In this document: one piece after another, positions 1 through 7,323 of the stretch
Numbering within the stretch: position 1 is the stretch's first letter
Layout: each line of letters begins with the position of its first letter
From: Microbacterium sp. LWH11-1.2
Lineage (GTDB): Bacteria > Actinomycetota > Actinomycetes > Actinomycetales > Microbacteriaceae
Direction of reading: 5' to 3'
Length of the DNA: 64,000 bases
Assembly: GCF_038397745.1 (NCBI RefSeq)
Contig: NZ_CP151636.1
Coordinates: 3,906,001 to 3,970,000 of the forward strand
Position numbers and translations under genes: made by a program
The notes under the pieces: generated by a model
Databases searched by the model: none
Told to the model about the DNA's origin: nothing
What the model saw: the letters and a program-made list of their open reading frames with translations, nothing else

Positions 1-123
1 CCGGCCGATGCGATCACCACCAGCGACCCGGATGCGAAGGGCGCGTACTTCGAGAGCCCCGCGGGCAAGAACTACCGGCACGCCGTGTACTACACGGCAT
101 CCGAGGGGGTGCCGCACCTGTGA
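1..123 (+). CDS. paaB: PaaB, ring-1,2-epoxidase subunit (3' end only)
   Basis: Only the last 40 codons lie in the window. The reading frame is open from base 1 and stops at 121-123. The tail contains the motifs FESPAGKNYRHAVYYTA and GVPHL, and the next genes are paaC, paaD and paaE, so this is the end of the small PaaB subunit of phenylacetyl-CoA 1,2-epoxidase. In the characterised PaaABCE complex, PaaB is a small non-catalytic subunit. The stop overlaps the GTG start of paaC in a GTGA arrangement, which indicates translational coupling. The identification rests mainly on position in the operon. Confidence 0.8.
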   Translation, partial: PADAITTSDPDAKGAYFESPAGKNYRHAVYYTASEGVPHL

Positions 124-983
124 ACACGCCAGACCCGGTCGTTGAGCGAGCGGAGCGAGACGAAACGCACGACATCCACGGCGACGTGACCGTCGACGCG
201 CTGCAGCTCAGCGATGAGCTCTCCGGCACAGGCGCGATCGCCGCGTCCGCCGACATCGCCGAGTACGCGCTCCGCCTCGGCGACGACGCGCTGATCCTCT
301 CGCAGCAGCTCGGCGCCTGGATCTCCCGCGCACCCGAGCTCGAGGAAGACGTGGCGCTCGGCAACATCGCCCTCGATCTACTCGGCCATGCCCGCTCGCT
401 CCTGCACTACGCAGGCTCCTATGACGGCCGGAGCGAAGACGACCTCGCGTTCTTCCGCGACGAGCCCGAGTTCCGGTGCGCCTGGATCGTGCAGCAGCCC
501 AACGGCGATTTCGCGCAGACCATCGCCCGGCAGTTCGTCGTGTCGACGTACATGTTCGAGCTCTACTCGGCGCTGCGGACGAGCAGTGACGAGACGTTCG
601 CGGCGATCGCCGAGAAGTCTCTGAAAGAGGTCGACTACCACCGCGATCACGCCGTGCAGTGGATGCTGCGCCTCGCCGGCGGCACGGAGGAGTCGCGAGC
701 CCGGGTCATCCGCGCGACCGGTGACGTCTGGCCGTACGTCGACGAGCTGTTCCGCGACGACGATCTGATCGACCGGCTGGGCGATGCCGCCGTGCGCCCG
801 TCGAGCCTGCGCGCGGGCTTCGACGGTGTGGTCGACACGGTGTTCGCCGAGGCCGAGTTGGCCGTGCCGCCGGTGGCCGCCTCTTCCGCCGGAGGACGGC
901 GCGGAGCACACGCGACTCCCCTGGGCCATATCCTCGCCGAGATGCAGGTACTCGCGCGTCGGCATCCGGGGGCGTCATGGTGA
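120..983 (+). CDS. paaC: PaaC, phenylacetyl-CoA 1,2-epoxidase subunit
   Basis: This 287-residue protein is the structural partner of the di-iron oxygenase subunit PaaA in the phenylacetyl-CoA epoxidase. The segments YALRLGDDALILSQQLG, ALDLLGHARSLL, QPNGDFAQTIARQ and HILAEMQVLAR match the ferritin-like PaaC family as I know it. The family core begins near residue 48, so there is an N-terminal extension of roughly 45 residues, part of which (about residues 6-17) is encoded by a dispersed repeat. The GTG start was chosen because it overlaps the paaB stop. A later start cannot be excluded but would leave a gap in an otherwise tightly coupled operon. It overlaps paaD by 7 bases. Confidence 0.92.
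   Translation: MNTPDPVVERAERDETHDIHGDVTVDALQLSDELSGTGAIAASADIAEYALRLGDDALILSQQLGAWISRAPELEEDVALGNIALDLLGHARSLLHYAGSYDGRSEDDLAFFRDEPEFRCAWIVQQPNGDFAQTIARQFVVSTYMFELYSALRTSSDETFAAIAEKSLKEVDYHRDHAVQWMLRLAGGTEESRARVIRATGDVWPYVDELFRDDDLIDRLGDAAVRPSSLRAGFDGVVDTVFAEAELAVPPVAASSAGGRRGAHATPLGHILAEMQVLARRHPGASW
134..168 (+). repeat. Dispersed GC-rich repeat translated into PaaC N-terminus
   Basis: The stretch contains GTCGTTGAGCGAGCGGAGCG followed by AGACGAAACG. It resembles the short dispersed repeats (TTCGACTCGCTTCGCTCGCTCAA-like, read from the other strand) that I know from Microbacteriaceae intergenic regions. Here it lies inside the start of paaC and is read as PVVERAERDET. Recognition is from memory of the repeat type; this exact form occurs only once in the window. 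Confidence 0.5.
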
Positions 984-1489
984 CCCTCACTCCGACGCAG
1001 GCGGCATGGCGGATCGCCGCCGCCGTCCCCGACCCCGAGGTTCCCGTCCTCACGATCGAGGACCTCGGGGTGCTCCGCGCGGTCGAGGCCGACGGCGACC
1101 GTGTGCGCGTCGACATCACGCCGACGTACAGCGGATGCCCGGCGATGGACACGATCCGCGACGACGTGATCATGTCGCTGACGGCGGCGGGCTTCGCGGA
1201 GGTCGACGTGCGCTTCGTCCTCTCCCCCGCCTGGACGACGGACTGGATGACGGATGCCGGCAAGAAGAAGCTCGAGGCCTACGGCATCGCGCCGCCCTCC
1301 GGCCGCGCCGCTACGGGGTCCCTGAGGCTGTCGAAGGGCGGCCCGATCCGGCTGTCCTTGAGCGTGCGCTGCCCCCGCTGCGGATCTCTCGACACGCACG
1401 AGGTCTCCCGCTTCGGCTCCACCTCCTGCAAGTCCCTGTTCGAGTGCCGCGCCTGCCTCGAGCCCTTCGACCACTTCAAGGTGCACTGA
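977..1489 (+). CDS. paaD: PaaD, Fe-S assembly factor of the epoxidase
   Basis: A 170-residue MIP18/DUF59-type protein followed by a C-terminal zinc-ribbon-like segment. It is thought to help assemble the metal or Fe-S centres of the PaaABCE complex. The MIP18 domain carries DPEVPVLTIEDLGVLR and the conserved PTYSGCPAMD. The tail has CPRCG and, further on, CKSLFECRACLEPFDHFK, which supply paired cysteines. Between the two parts, at about residues 114-121, the chain reads GSLRLSKG, encoded by a copy of a dispersed palindromic repeat. The ATG overlaps paaC (ATGGTGA) and the TGA overlaps paaE (TGATG). Confidence 0.92.
   Translation: MVTLTPTQAAWRIAAAVPDPEVPVLTIEDLGVLRAVEADGDRVRVDITPTYSGCPAMDTIRDDVIMSLTAAGFAEVDVRFVLSPAWTTDWMTDAGKKKLEAYGIAPPSGRAATGSLRLSKGGPIRLSLSVRCPRCGSLDTHEVSRFGSTSCKSLFECRACLEPFDHFKVH
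1316..1338 (+). repeat. Dispersed repeat arm inside paaD linker
   Basis: Reads GGGTCCCTGAGGCTGTCGAA then GGG. It is the same arm found at 2672-2697, 20885-20909 and, on the other strand, at 16711-16736 and 17474-17498. It is translated as GSLRLSKG in the linker between the MIP18 domain and the cysteine-rich tail of PaaD. Confidence 0.75.
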
Positions 1490-2655
1490 TGTCGCTCTTC
1501 TCCTCCGCGCGAGCCGCCGCCTCGGCATCCGTCCCGCCGCATCGCTTGCCCGGCGAGCGCACGCGCGCCCGCTTCCACACGCTCACGGTCGAGGACGTGC
1601 GTCCGCTCACCGACGACGCCGTCGAGGTGACCTTCACCGTGCCGGCCGAGCTCGCCGACGACTACGACCATCTCCCCGGCCAGTACGTGGCGCTGCGCAC
1701 GACGCTCGAGGGCACGGAGGTGCGCCGCTCGTACTCGCTGTGCCGAGCTCCCGAGCACCGCACCGACGGCCGGCCGACCCGGCTCAGCGTCGCGGTGAAG
1801 CGCGACGAGGGCGGCCTGTTCTCGACCTGGGCGCAGACCGGCCTGCATCCCGGGTTCGAGATCGAGGTGATGAGCCCGCAGGGCACCTTCACGTCGGGCC
1901 TCGACGATCTCGATCACAAGCACGTGGTCGGCATCGCCGCGGGCTCCGGCATCACGCCGCTCATGGCGCTCGCACACACGGTGCTCACCCGGTCGACGAC
2001 CTCGCGCTTCACCCTGCTCTACACGAACCGGTCGACCCTCGACGTGATGTTCCTGGAAGATCTCGCCGATCTCAAGGACCGGTACCCGACCCGCGTGACG
2101 CTCCATCATGTGCTCTCGCGGGAGCAGCGGACGGCTCCGGTGCTCTCGGGGCGGATCGACGAGGAGAAGCTGCGGACCATCTTCGCCTCGCTCATCGATC
2201 CTGCCGACGTCGACGAGTGGTTCCTGTGCGGGCCCCTCGCGCTGGTGGATCTGTGCCGCGAGGTGCTCGCCGACGTCGGCGTCGCACGCGAGCACATCCG
2301 GTTCGAGCTGTTCACCACGGGCGAGGAGCCGCTGCGCACCGCCCGCCCCGTTCAGGTGCGCGCGGGAGCTGCGACATTCCGCATCGAGGTGAATCTCGAC
2401 GGCGTCTCCTCGACGGTGGAGAGTCCGGTCGACGCGCACGAATCGGTGCTGAATGCGGCGCTGCGCGTGCGTCCCGATGCCCCGTTCGCCTGCGCGGGCG
2501 GCGTCTGCGGCACGTGCCGCGCCCGCGTGATCGAGGGCAGCGTGAGCATGACGGAGAACTACGCGCTGGAGCCCGACGAGCTCGAGCGGGGCTACGTGCT
2601 CACCTGCCAGTCCCATCCCACCAGCGACCGCGTGGTCGTCGACTACGACGTATGA
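1489..2655 (+). CDS. paaE: PaaE, epoxidase reductase (FAD, 2Fe-2S)
   Basis: The 388-residue NAD(P)H-dependent reductase passes electrons to the PaaA di-iron centre. It has the class IA oxygenase-reductase layout. An FAD domain contains RRSYSLC near residues 78-84, an NAD-binding domain contains GSGITPLMALAH and a CGP motif, and a C-terminal plant-type ferredoxin domain has cysteines at 335, 340, 343 and 373 (CAGGVCGTC ... CQSHP). The ATG at 1489 overlaps the paaD stop. The upstream part of the open frame belongs to other genes and is not coding. The length fits the family. Confidence 0.95.
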   Translation: MSLFSSARAAASASVPPHRLPGERTRARFHTLTVEDVRPLTDDAVEVTFTVPAELADDYDHLPGQYVALRTTLEGTEVRRSYSLCRAPEHRTDGRPTRLSVAVKRDEGGLFSTWAQTGLHPGFEIEVMSPQGTFTSGLDDLDHKHVVGIAAGSGITPLMALAHTVLTRSTTSRFTLLYTNRSTLDVMFLEDLADLKDRYPTRVTLHHVLSREQRTAPVLSGRIDEEKLRTIFASLIDPADVDEWFLCGPLALVDLCREVLADVGVAREHIRFELFTTGEEPLRTARPVQVRAGAATFRIEVNLDGVSSTVESPVDAHESVLNAALRVRPDAPFACAGGVCGTCRARVIEGSVSMTENYALEPDELERGYVLTCQSHPTSDRVVVDYDV

Positions 2656-2671
2656 CCGGAGTGCGTCGCCT

Positions 2672-2697
2672 GGGTCCCTGAGCTTCTCGAAGGGCCC
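2672..2697 (+). repeat. Dispersed repeat arm between paaE and the hydratase gene
   Basis: GGGTCCCTGAGCTTCTCGAA followed by GGGCCC, in the 57-base gap between paaE and the next gene. It is one arm of the palindrome seen complete at 20858-20910. The ribosome-binding site of the next gene (GAGAGGA) follows directly. Confidence 0.75.
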
Positions 2698-2712
2698 GCC
2701 GAGAGGAACCCC

Positions 2713-3483
2713 ATGATCGATCTCACCATCGCCGATGACGTCGCCACGGTCGTGCTGAACGCGCCCGACAAGCTGAATTCCCTCGACGAGCAGGCGCTGC
2801 ACGGGCTCGACGCCGCGTACGCCGAAGCCGAGTCCGCGGGCGTTCGCGCCCTCGTGCTGCGCGGCGAAGGGCGGGCGTTCTGCGCCGGACGCGACATCTC
2901 CGGCGTCGACCCGCGAGAAGACGACGTGATCGGCTACCTCGGCGGACTCGTGACACCGCTGCTGCAGCGCATGTCGCGCTTCCCCGCACCGACGTTCGCG
3001 GTCGCGCACGGCGCCTGCCTCGGCGTGGGGCTCGGCCTGCTGATCGCGACGGATGTCGTCTACGTCGCGGAGTCCGCGAAGATCGGCTCGCCGTTCGCCG
3101 CGCTCGGGGCGACGCTCGATTCGGGAGGGCACGCGCTCTTCCTCGATCGGCTCGGTGCCCACAAGACCCTCGACCTCATCTACACCGGCCGCCTGATGAG
3201 CGGTGCCGAGGCCGTGGCATCCGGTCTGTTCTCGCGGGTCTTCCCCGACGACGAAGTCGTCTCCGCGACGACGGATGCCGCTGCCACCGCCGCACGAGGA
3301 GCCACGGCTGCGTTCCTCGCCAGCAAGCAGCTCGTCGCCCGGATCCGCGACGAGCGACTGGCCCTGTGGGACTCGGTCGACATCGAGAACGCCGCGCAGG
3401 CCGCGCTCTGCGACTCGGACGACTACCGCGAGGGCTTCACCGCCTTCCAGGAGAAGCGGAAGCCGGAGTTCCGGGGGCGCTGA
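2713..3483 (+). CDS. Enoyl-CoA hydratase/isomerase family protein
   Basis: A 256-residue crotonase-fold enzyme. The oxyanion-hole segments are visible as FCAGRDISG (about residue 56) and GACLGVGLGLLIATDVVY (about 103). Next to paaE it most plausibly acts in the CoA-ester part of phenylacetate breakdown, as the PaaF-type hydratase or the PaaG-type isomerase that converts the epoxide to oxepin-CoA. The sequence alone does not let me choose. In place of the usual catalytic glutamates it shows GATLDSGG around residue 136, which fits isomerase-like members at least as well as hydratases. The start is preceded by GAGAGGA. Confidence 0.85.
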   Translation: MIDLTIADDVATVVLNAPDKLNSLDEQALHGLDAAYAEAESAGVRALVLRGEGRAFCAGRDISGVDPREDDVIGYLGGLVTPLLQRMSRFPAPTFAVAHGACLGVGLGLLIATDVVYVAESAKIGSPFAALGATLDSGGHALFLDRLGAHKTLDLIYTGRLMSGAEAVASGLFSRVFPDDEVVSATTDAAATAARGATAAFLASKQLVARIRDERLALWDSVDIENAAQAALCDSDDYREGFTAFQEKRKPEFRGR

Positions 3484-3554
3484 GCGCATCGGCATCCGCC
3501 GGCCGCCGCGCGGGATCAGGCTTGCATGTCCGAGGCCGGTGCGAGAATGCGGGG

Positions 3555-5078
3555 ATGAAGCTCGCGGAGCTCGTCTCCACCACCGAAGAGGTCGCCGCCA
3601 CGTCGTCGCGGCGGGCGAAGATCGACGCGCTCGCACGGCTGCTCGCGACGGCAGAGCCGGATGAGATCGCATCCCTCGTCGGGCTGCTCCTCGCGTCGCC
3701 GCGTCAGGGCAAGCTCGGCGTCGGATGGCGAGGGATCGCGGCACTGGAGGTCTCGCACGCCGACAGCTCGAGCCTGACCATCGCAGACGTGGACGACGCG
3801 TTGACTGCTCTCGCCGCGGCATCCGGCACAGGCTCGGCCGCCACGCGCACCGGCGCGCTGGGCGCCCTCGCCGCACGATCGACCGCCGACGAGTGGGACT
3901 TCCTCACGCGCGCCATGCTCGGCGAGCTCCGCACGGGTGCTCTCTCGGGTGTACTCCTCGATGCGATCGCGAAGGCATCGGATCGCGCCGCCGCGACCGT
4001 GCGAAGGGCTGCGATGCTCTCCGGCGACCTCGGCGAGACCGCACTCATCGCCCTCACCGGGACCGAGGAAGAGCTCGAGGCCGTCGGCCTGCAAGTCGGA
4101 CGCGCTGTGCTGCCGATGCTGGCCGCCACGGCGGCGACTCCCACCGCAGCGCTCGAGATCACCGGCCAGGCTTCCGTCGAGTACAAGCTCGACGGCGCCC
4201 GCATCCAGGTGCATCGTCACGGCGACGACGTCGGCGTCTACACCCGCAGCCTCGCCGACATCACGCACCGCGTCCCGGAGCTCGTCGAGATCGTGCGGTC
4301 GCTTCCGGCGCATGATCTCATCCTCGACGGAGAGACCCTCTCCCTCGACGAAGACGGCGGGCCGCGTCCGTTCCAGGAGACGATGTCGCGCTTCGGCGCC
4401 GACGTCTCCCGCGAACTGCTGCTCCGGCCGTGGTTCTTCGACGTGCTGCATGTCGACGGGCGCGATCTTCTCGACGAGCCACTGTCGGTGCGTCTCGCCG
4501 AACTCGAACGCGTGGCCGGAGAATGGCGGATGCCGGGTGTCGTCACCGCCGATCCCGATGCCGCCGAACAGCTGTCCCGCCAGGCCCTCGCGGCCGGGCA
4601 CGAGGGCGTGGTCGTCAAGTCGATCGATGCACCCTACGCCGCCGGTCGGCGCGGCAAATCCTGGGTCAAGGTCAAGCCGGTGCTGACCTACGACCTCGTG
4701 GTCCTCGGCGCCGAGTGGGGATCCGGCCGACGACAGGGCTGGCTGTCGAACCTGCATCTCGGCGCCCTCGACCCCGACGGCGAGTTCGGCGATCCCGGTG
4801 GCTACGTCATGGTGGGCAAGACGTTCAAGGGCCTCACCGACGAGCTGCTGCGGTGGCAGACCGAGACGTTCCCCGAATACGAGACGCGGCGTACGCAGGG
4901 CACGGTTTTCCTGCGACCCGAGATCGTCGTGGAGATCGCGATCGACGGTGTGCAGCGCTCTCCGCGCTATCCCGGCGGCATCGCGCTCCGCTTCGCCCGT
5001 GTGAAGGGCTACCGCCCCGACAAGACGCCCGCCGAAGCCGACACGATCCAGACGCTGCGCGCGCTGCTCCGCGGGTGA
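3555..5078 (+). CDS. ATP-dependent DNA ligase
   Basis: A 507-residue ligase of the LigB type found in Actinobacteria beside the NAD-dependent replicative LigA. It probably serves repair. An N-terminal alpha-helical DNA-binding domain (about 1-200) precedes the adenylation domain. The nucleotide-binding lysine is K211 in YKLDGARIQVHR, with LDGE and EGVVVKS motifs further on and the OB-domain segment KVKPVLTYDLVVLGAEWGSGRR. The ATG at 3555 gives the usual family length. The gene stands between the paa operon and a toxin-antitoxin pair and shows no functional link to either. Confidence 0.93.
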   Translation: MKLAELVSTTEEVAATSSRRAKIDALARLLATAEPDEIASLVGLLLASPRQGKLGVGWRGIAALEVSHADSSSLTIADVDDALTALAAASGTGSAATRTGALGALAARSTADEWDFLTRAMLGELRTGALSGVLLDAIAKASDRAAATVRRAAMLSGDLGETALIALTGTEEELEAVGLQVGRAVLPMLAATAATPTAALEITGQASVEYKLDGARIQVHRHGDDVGVYTRSLADITHRVPELVEIVRSLPAHDLILDGETLSLDEDGGPRPFQETMSRFGADVSRELLLRPWFFDVLHVDGRDLLDEPLSVRLAELERVAGEWRMPGVVTADPDAAEQLSRQALAAGHEGVVVKSIDAPYAAGRRGKSWVKVKPVLTYDLVVLGAEWGSGRRQGWLSNLHLGALDPDGEFGDPGGYVMVGKTFKGLTDELLRWQTETFPEYETRRTQGTVFLRPEIVVEIAIDGVQRSPRYPGGIALRFARVKGYRPDKTPAEADTIQTLRALLRG

Positions 5079-5084
5079 GGATAA

Positions 5085-5104
5085 ATATCGCGTATCCGCG
5101 ATAT
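5085..5104. promoter_or_regulatory. Palindromic operator/promoter of the HTH-MNT/HepT operon
   Basis: ATATCGCG-TATC-CGCGATAT is a perfect 8-base inverted repeat with a 4-base spacer, 9 bases before the ATG at 5114. A -10-like TATCAT at 5102-5107 overlaps its right end, so the transcript would begin at or next to the ATG (leaderless). The HTH domain encoded by the first gene is the obvious ligand, giving autorepression as in other toxin-antitoxin operons. The palindrome is seen; the binding is inferred. Confidence 0.75.
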
Positions 5105-5113
5105 CATCAAAGC

Positions 5114-5596
5114 ATGCGACGGGGAGCTTTCTTGATCAAGACCGCCCGTGAGCGCACAGGGCTGACGCAGAGCGCTCTGGCGAACCGTTCGGGCATCCGC
5201 CAGAGCGTCATCAGCGAGTACGAGAGCGGGAGGCGCGAGCCATCGGTCGCTGCTCTCGACAGGCTTCTGGGTGCCGCAGGACTATCGCTGGCCCTCGCCG
5301 ACGAGCCTGAGACTCTTCGCCGGGTGCGCCTCCGAGCTGCGGACCTTCGGGCGATGTTCGCCGAGCACGGCGCGACGAACATCGAAGTGTTCGGCAGCGT
5401 CGCCCGCGGCGACGATCATGAGAACAGCGACGTCGACCTCCTCGTCGACCTCGCCCCGACAGTCGGGATGTTCGATCTGCTCCGTATGCAATCCGCGGCC
5501 GAGGCACTACTCGAGCGTGCAGTCGACATCGTTCCGCGTGCCAGCCTCAAATCCGGTGTCGCGGACGATGTTCAGCGAGAAGCGATTCCCCTATGA
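5114..5596 (+). CDS. mntA: XRE-type HTH fused to MNT nucleotidyltransferase (MntA-like antitoxin)
   Basis: A 160-residue fusion. Residues about 8-60 form an XRE/Cro helix-turn-helix (TARERTGLTQSALANRSGI ... SVISEYESGRREPS). Residues about 75-150 form a minimal nucleotidyltransferase with GSVARG at 94-99 and the metal-binding D106 and D108 (SDVDLLVD). In characterised MntA-HepT pairs the MNT protein silences the HepT RNase by adenylylating a tyrosine. Here the antitoxin also carries its own DNA-binding domain. The ATG was chosen because it starts the HTH and follows the operator. The ORF is open far upstream, but that overlaps the ligase gene. It overlaps hepT by four bases (ATGA). Confidence 0.85.
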   Translation: MRRGAFLIKTARERTGLTQSALANRSGIRQSVISEYESGRREPSVAALDRLLGAAGLSLALADEPETLRRVRLRAADLRAMFAEHGATNIEVFGSVARGDDHENSDVDLLVDLAPTVGMFDLLRMQSAAEALLERAVDIVPRASLKSGVADDVQREAIPL

Positions 5597-5931
5597 GCCG
5601 ACGGACTCGTACACGGCTCGAAGACATCGCACTCGCCTGCGCGAAGATCTCGGGTTACGTCGAGCGCGCTGACAATGAGGACGAGATCGTGTTCGACGCG
5701 ATTCGCATCCGCCTGCTGGAAATCGGCGAAGCCGTGAAAGACCTCCCGGCGGATATCCTCGACGCCGCACCCACGATCCCCTGGCGTGAGATCGCCCGTA
5801 TGCGCGACCAGCTCGCGCATCGCTACTTTGACACCGCGCACGCCGTCGTCACCGCGACCGCACGGAACGATATTCCGCAGCTCGCGGCAGCCACCACCCG
5901 TCTTCTTGACGGGCTGGACGACGAGGACTGA
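5593..5931 (+). CDS. hepT: HepT-like ribonuclease toxin (DUF86)
   Basis: A 112-residue all-helical protein. The HepT active-site signature R-x4-H-x-Y is intact at R71, H76 and Y78 (RDQLAHRYF), so the toxin should be active. The tyrosine is the residue that cognate MNT antitoxins modify in studied systems. It is translationally coupled to the antitoxin and ends 12 bases before a convergent gene. Confidence 0.87.
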   Translation: MSRRTRTRLEDIALACAKISGYVERADNEDEIVFDAIRIRLLEIGEAVKDLPADILDAAPTIPWREIARMRDQLAHRYFDTAHAVVTATARNDIPQLAAATTRLLDGLDDED

Positions 5932-5943
5932 CGCGCCGCCGCG

Positions 5944-6453
5944 TCACGCCGACGGCGGAAGCCCCAGGTCCTCTTCCCGCACGGTTCCCTGGAACGACCA
6001 CGGGAAGTTGATCCAGAGGTCGGTGTCCTTCCAGGCGTAATCGGGCTGGATGATCGTCGAGGGCTTCGTGTAGATCGTGACCGAGCGCACATCGGCGCCC
6101 TTGTCCTTCAGGAGCTCCACCGCGAGCGCGAGGGTGCGACCCGAGTCGGCGACGTCGTCGACCAGCAGCACACGACGCCCGTCGAGGTACGCCATGTCGA
6201 GCTCGGGAGGGAGGACCTCCGGTGCGTCCAGTACGGTGCCGATCCCGGTGTAGAACTCGACGTTGATGGCGCCGCAGTTCTTGGCGCCCAGCCCGTAGGC
6301 GATGGCTCCGGCGGGAAGCAGTCCGCCGCGGGCGATCGCCACGACGACCTCCGGCTCGAAACCGCTGGCGAGGATGCTCCGCGCCAGTTCGCGTGTCGCC
6401 GTGCCGAAGCCGTCCCAGGTGAGCGTCTCGCGCTCGGTCGTCGTAGTCGTCAT
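5944..6453 (-). CDS. Phosphoribosyltransferase family protein
   Basis: About 169 residues. The PRPP-binding signature VLLVDDVADSGRTL is clear, and VVAIARGGLLPAGAIAYGLG precedes it, as in xanthine/guanine-type purine phosphoribosyltransferases. A purine-salvage role is likely; the exact base is not evident. The ATG at 6453 is preferred over an upstream in-frame GTG at 6471 because GGGGGAG sits at the right distance before it. It follows the transglutaminase gene by about 25 bases and may be cotranscribed with it. Confidence 0.82.
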   Translation of the reverse strand: MTTTTTERETLTWDGFGTATRELARSILASGFEPEVVVAIARGGLLPAGAIAYGLGAKNCGAINVEFYTGIGTVLDAPEVLPPELDMAYLDGRRVLLVDDVADSGRTLALAVELLKDKGADVRSVTIYTKPSTIIQPDYAWKDTDLWINFPWSFQGTVREEDLGLPPSA

Positions 6454-6477
6454 CGCCTCATTCTCCCCCACGCACCG

Positions 6478-7323
6478 TCAGTCGAGTCGCGTGACCTCGA
6501 CGGAGACGAACAGCTCCGATGCGCTCGGTCCCGCGTACACGCCGCGCAGCGGTGCCACGTCCCCGTAGTCGCGGCCGTGCCCGACGTAGACGTGCGATTC
6601 TCCGATGTCCAGGAGGTTCGTCGGGTCGTACCCCCGCCACTCCCCCGAGTACCACTCCACCCACGCGTGCGACTCGCCGATCACCGGCTGGCCGATCGGC
6701 GCCGTCGGATCCGGATGCAGGTAGCCCGACACGTAGCGCGCGGGGATCCCCGCCGCCCGCAGCACGCCCAGCGCGACGTGCGCGATGTCCTGGCACACCC
6801 CGGATCGCGCGGCCCACGCCTCGCGCGCCGTGGAGTTCACGCCGGTCACGCCGCTCTGGTAGTCCATGGCTCCGCCGACCGTCCGGCAGATCTCGAAGGC
6901 GGTGTCGTCGACGCCGCCTCCCTCGGCTCTGATCCGCAGGGCGAGCTCGCGCATCTCGTCGTCGGGCATGGTCGCCGGTGTCTGCGTGACGCACTCGGCG
7001 AGAGAGAGGGACGACGGAATGCGCGCGTCGAGCTCTTCCCACCCCACCGCATCGGAGGTGTGAGGCAGAGCGCGCACATCGACGACGCTGGTCGCCGTCA
7101 CCGACAGCAGCTGATGCGGCGTGAGCACCTCGAACGTCGACACACGCGTGTCCCAGTAGTCCGCATAGGAGTGCTGCGTCGCCGTCGGAGAGATGTCCAG
7201 GGTCGCCTGCAGCACGAACTGCCCGTCGCGCGAGTGCGGCAGCATCCGCGCCTCGTTGTACGAGGCGGTCGCCGGCTTCTCATAGCGGAAGCCGGTCCGG
7301 TGCACGATCCTCAACCTGCTCAC
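6478..7323 (-). CDS. Transglutaminase-like cysteine-protease-fold protein
   Basis: About 281 residues. The N-terminal region (RLRIVHRTGFRYEKP ... YNEARMLP) and the core RSGVCQDIAHVALGVLRAAGIPARYVSGYL with ESHAWVEWY and GYDPTN give the Cys-His-Asp catalytic set of bacterial transglutaminase-like proteins. The GTG start at 7323 overlaps the stop of the alpha-E gene by four bases. This gene, the alpha-E gene and the ATP-grasp gene form a conserved trio of unknown substrate, believed to make and process a peptide-like product. Confidence 0.85.
   Translation of the reverse strand: MSRLRIVHRTGFRYEKPATASYNEARMLPHSRDGQFVLQATLDISPTATQHSYADYWDTRVSTFEVLTPHQLLSVTATSVVDVRALPHTSDAVGWEELDARIPSSLSLAECVTQTPATMPDDEMRELALRIRAEGGGVDDTAFEICRTVGGAMDYQSGVTGVNSTAREAWAARSGVCQDIAHVALGVLRAAGIPARYVSGYLHPDPTAPIGQPVIGESHAWVEWYSGEWRGYDPTNLLDIGESHVYVGHGRDYGDVAPLRGVYAGPSASELFVSVEVTRLD

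Noticed and set aside
1279..3876. An 865-codon minus-strand frame opposite paaD-paaE
   Set aside because: Its product is arginine-, glycine- and histidine-rich with no domain, the typical shadow of GC-rich genes. The plus strand carries clear enzymes.
5932..5943. A possible terminator between hepT and the phosphoribosyltransferase gene
   Set aside because: Only 12 bases separate the stops and no stem can form within them.
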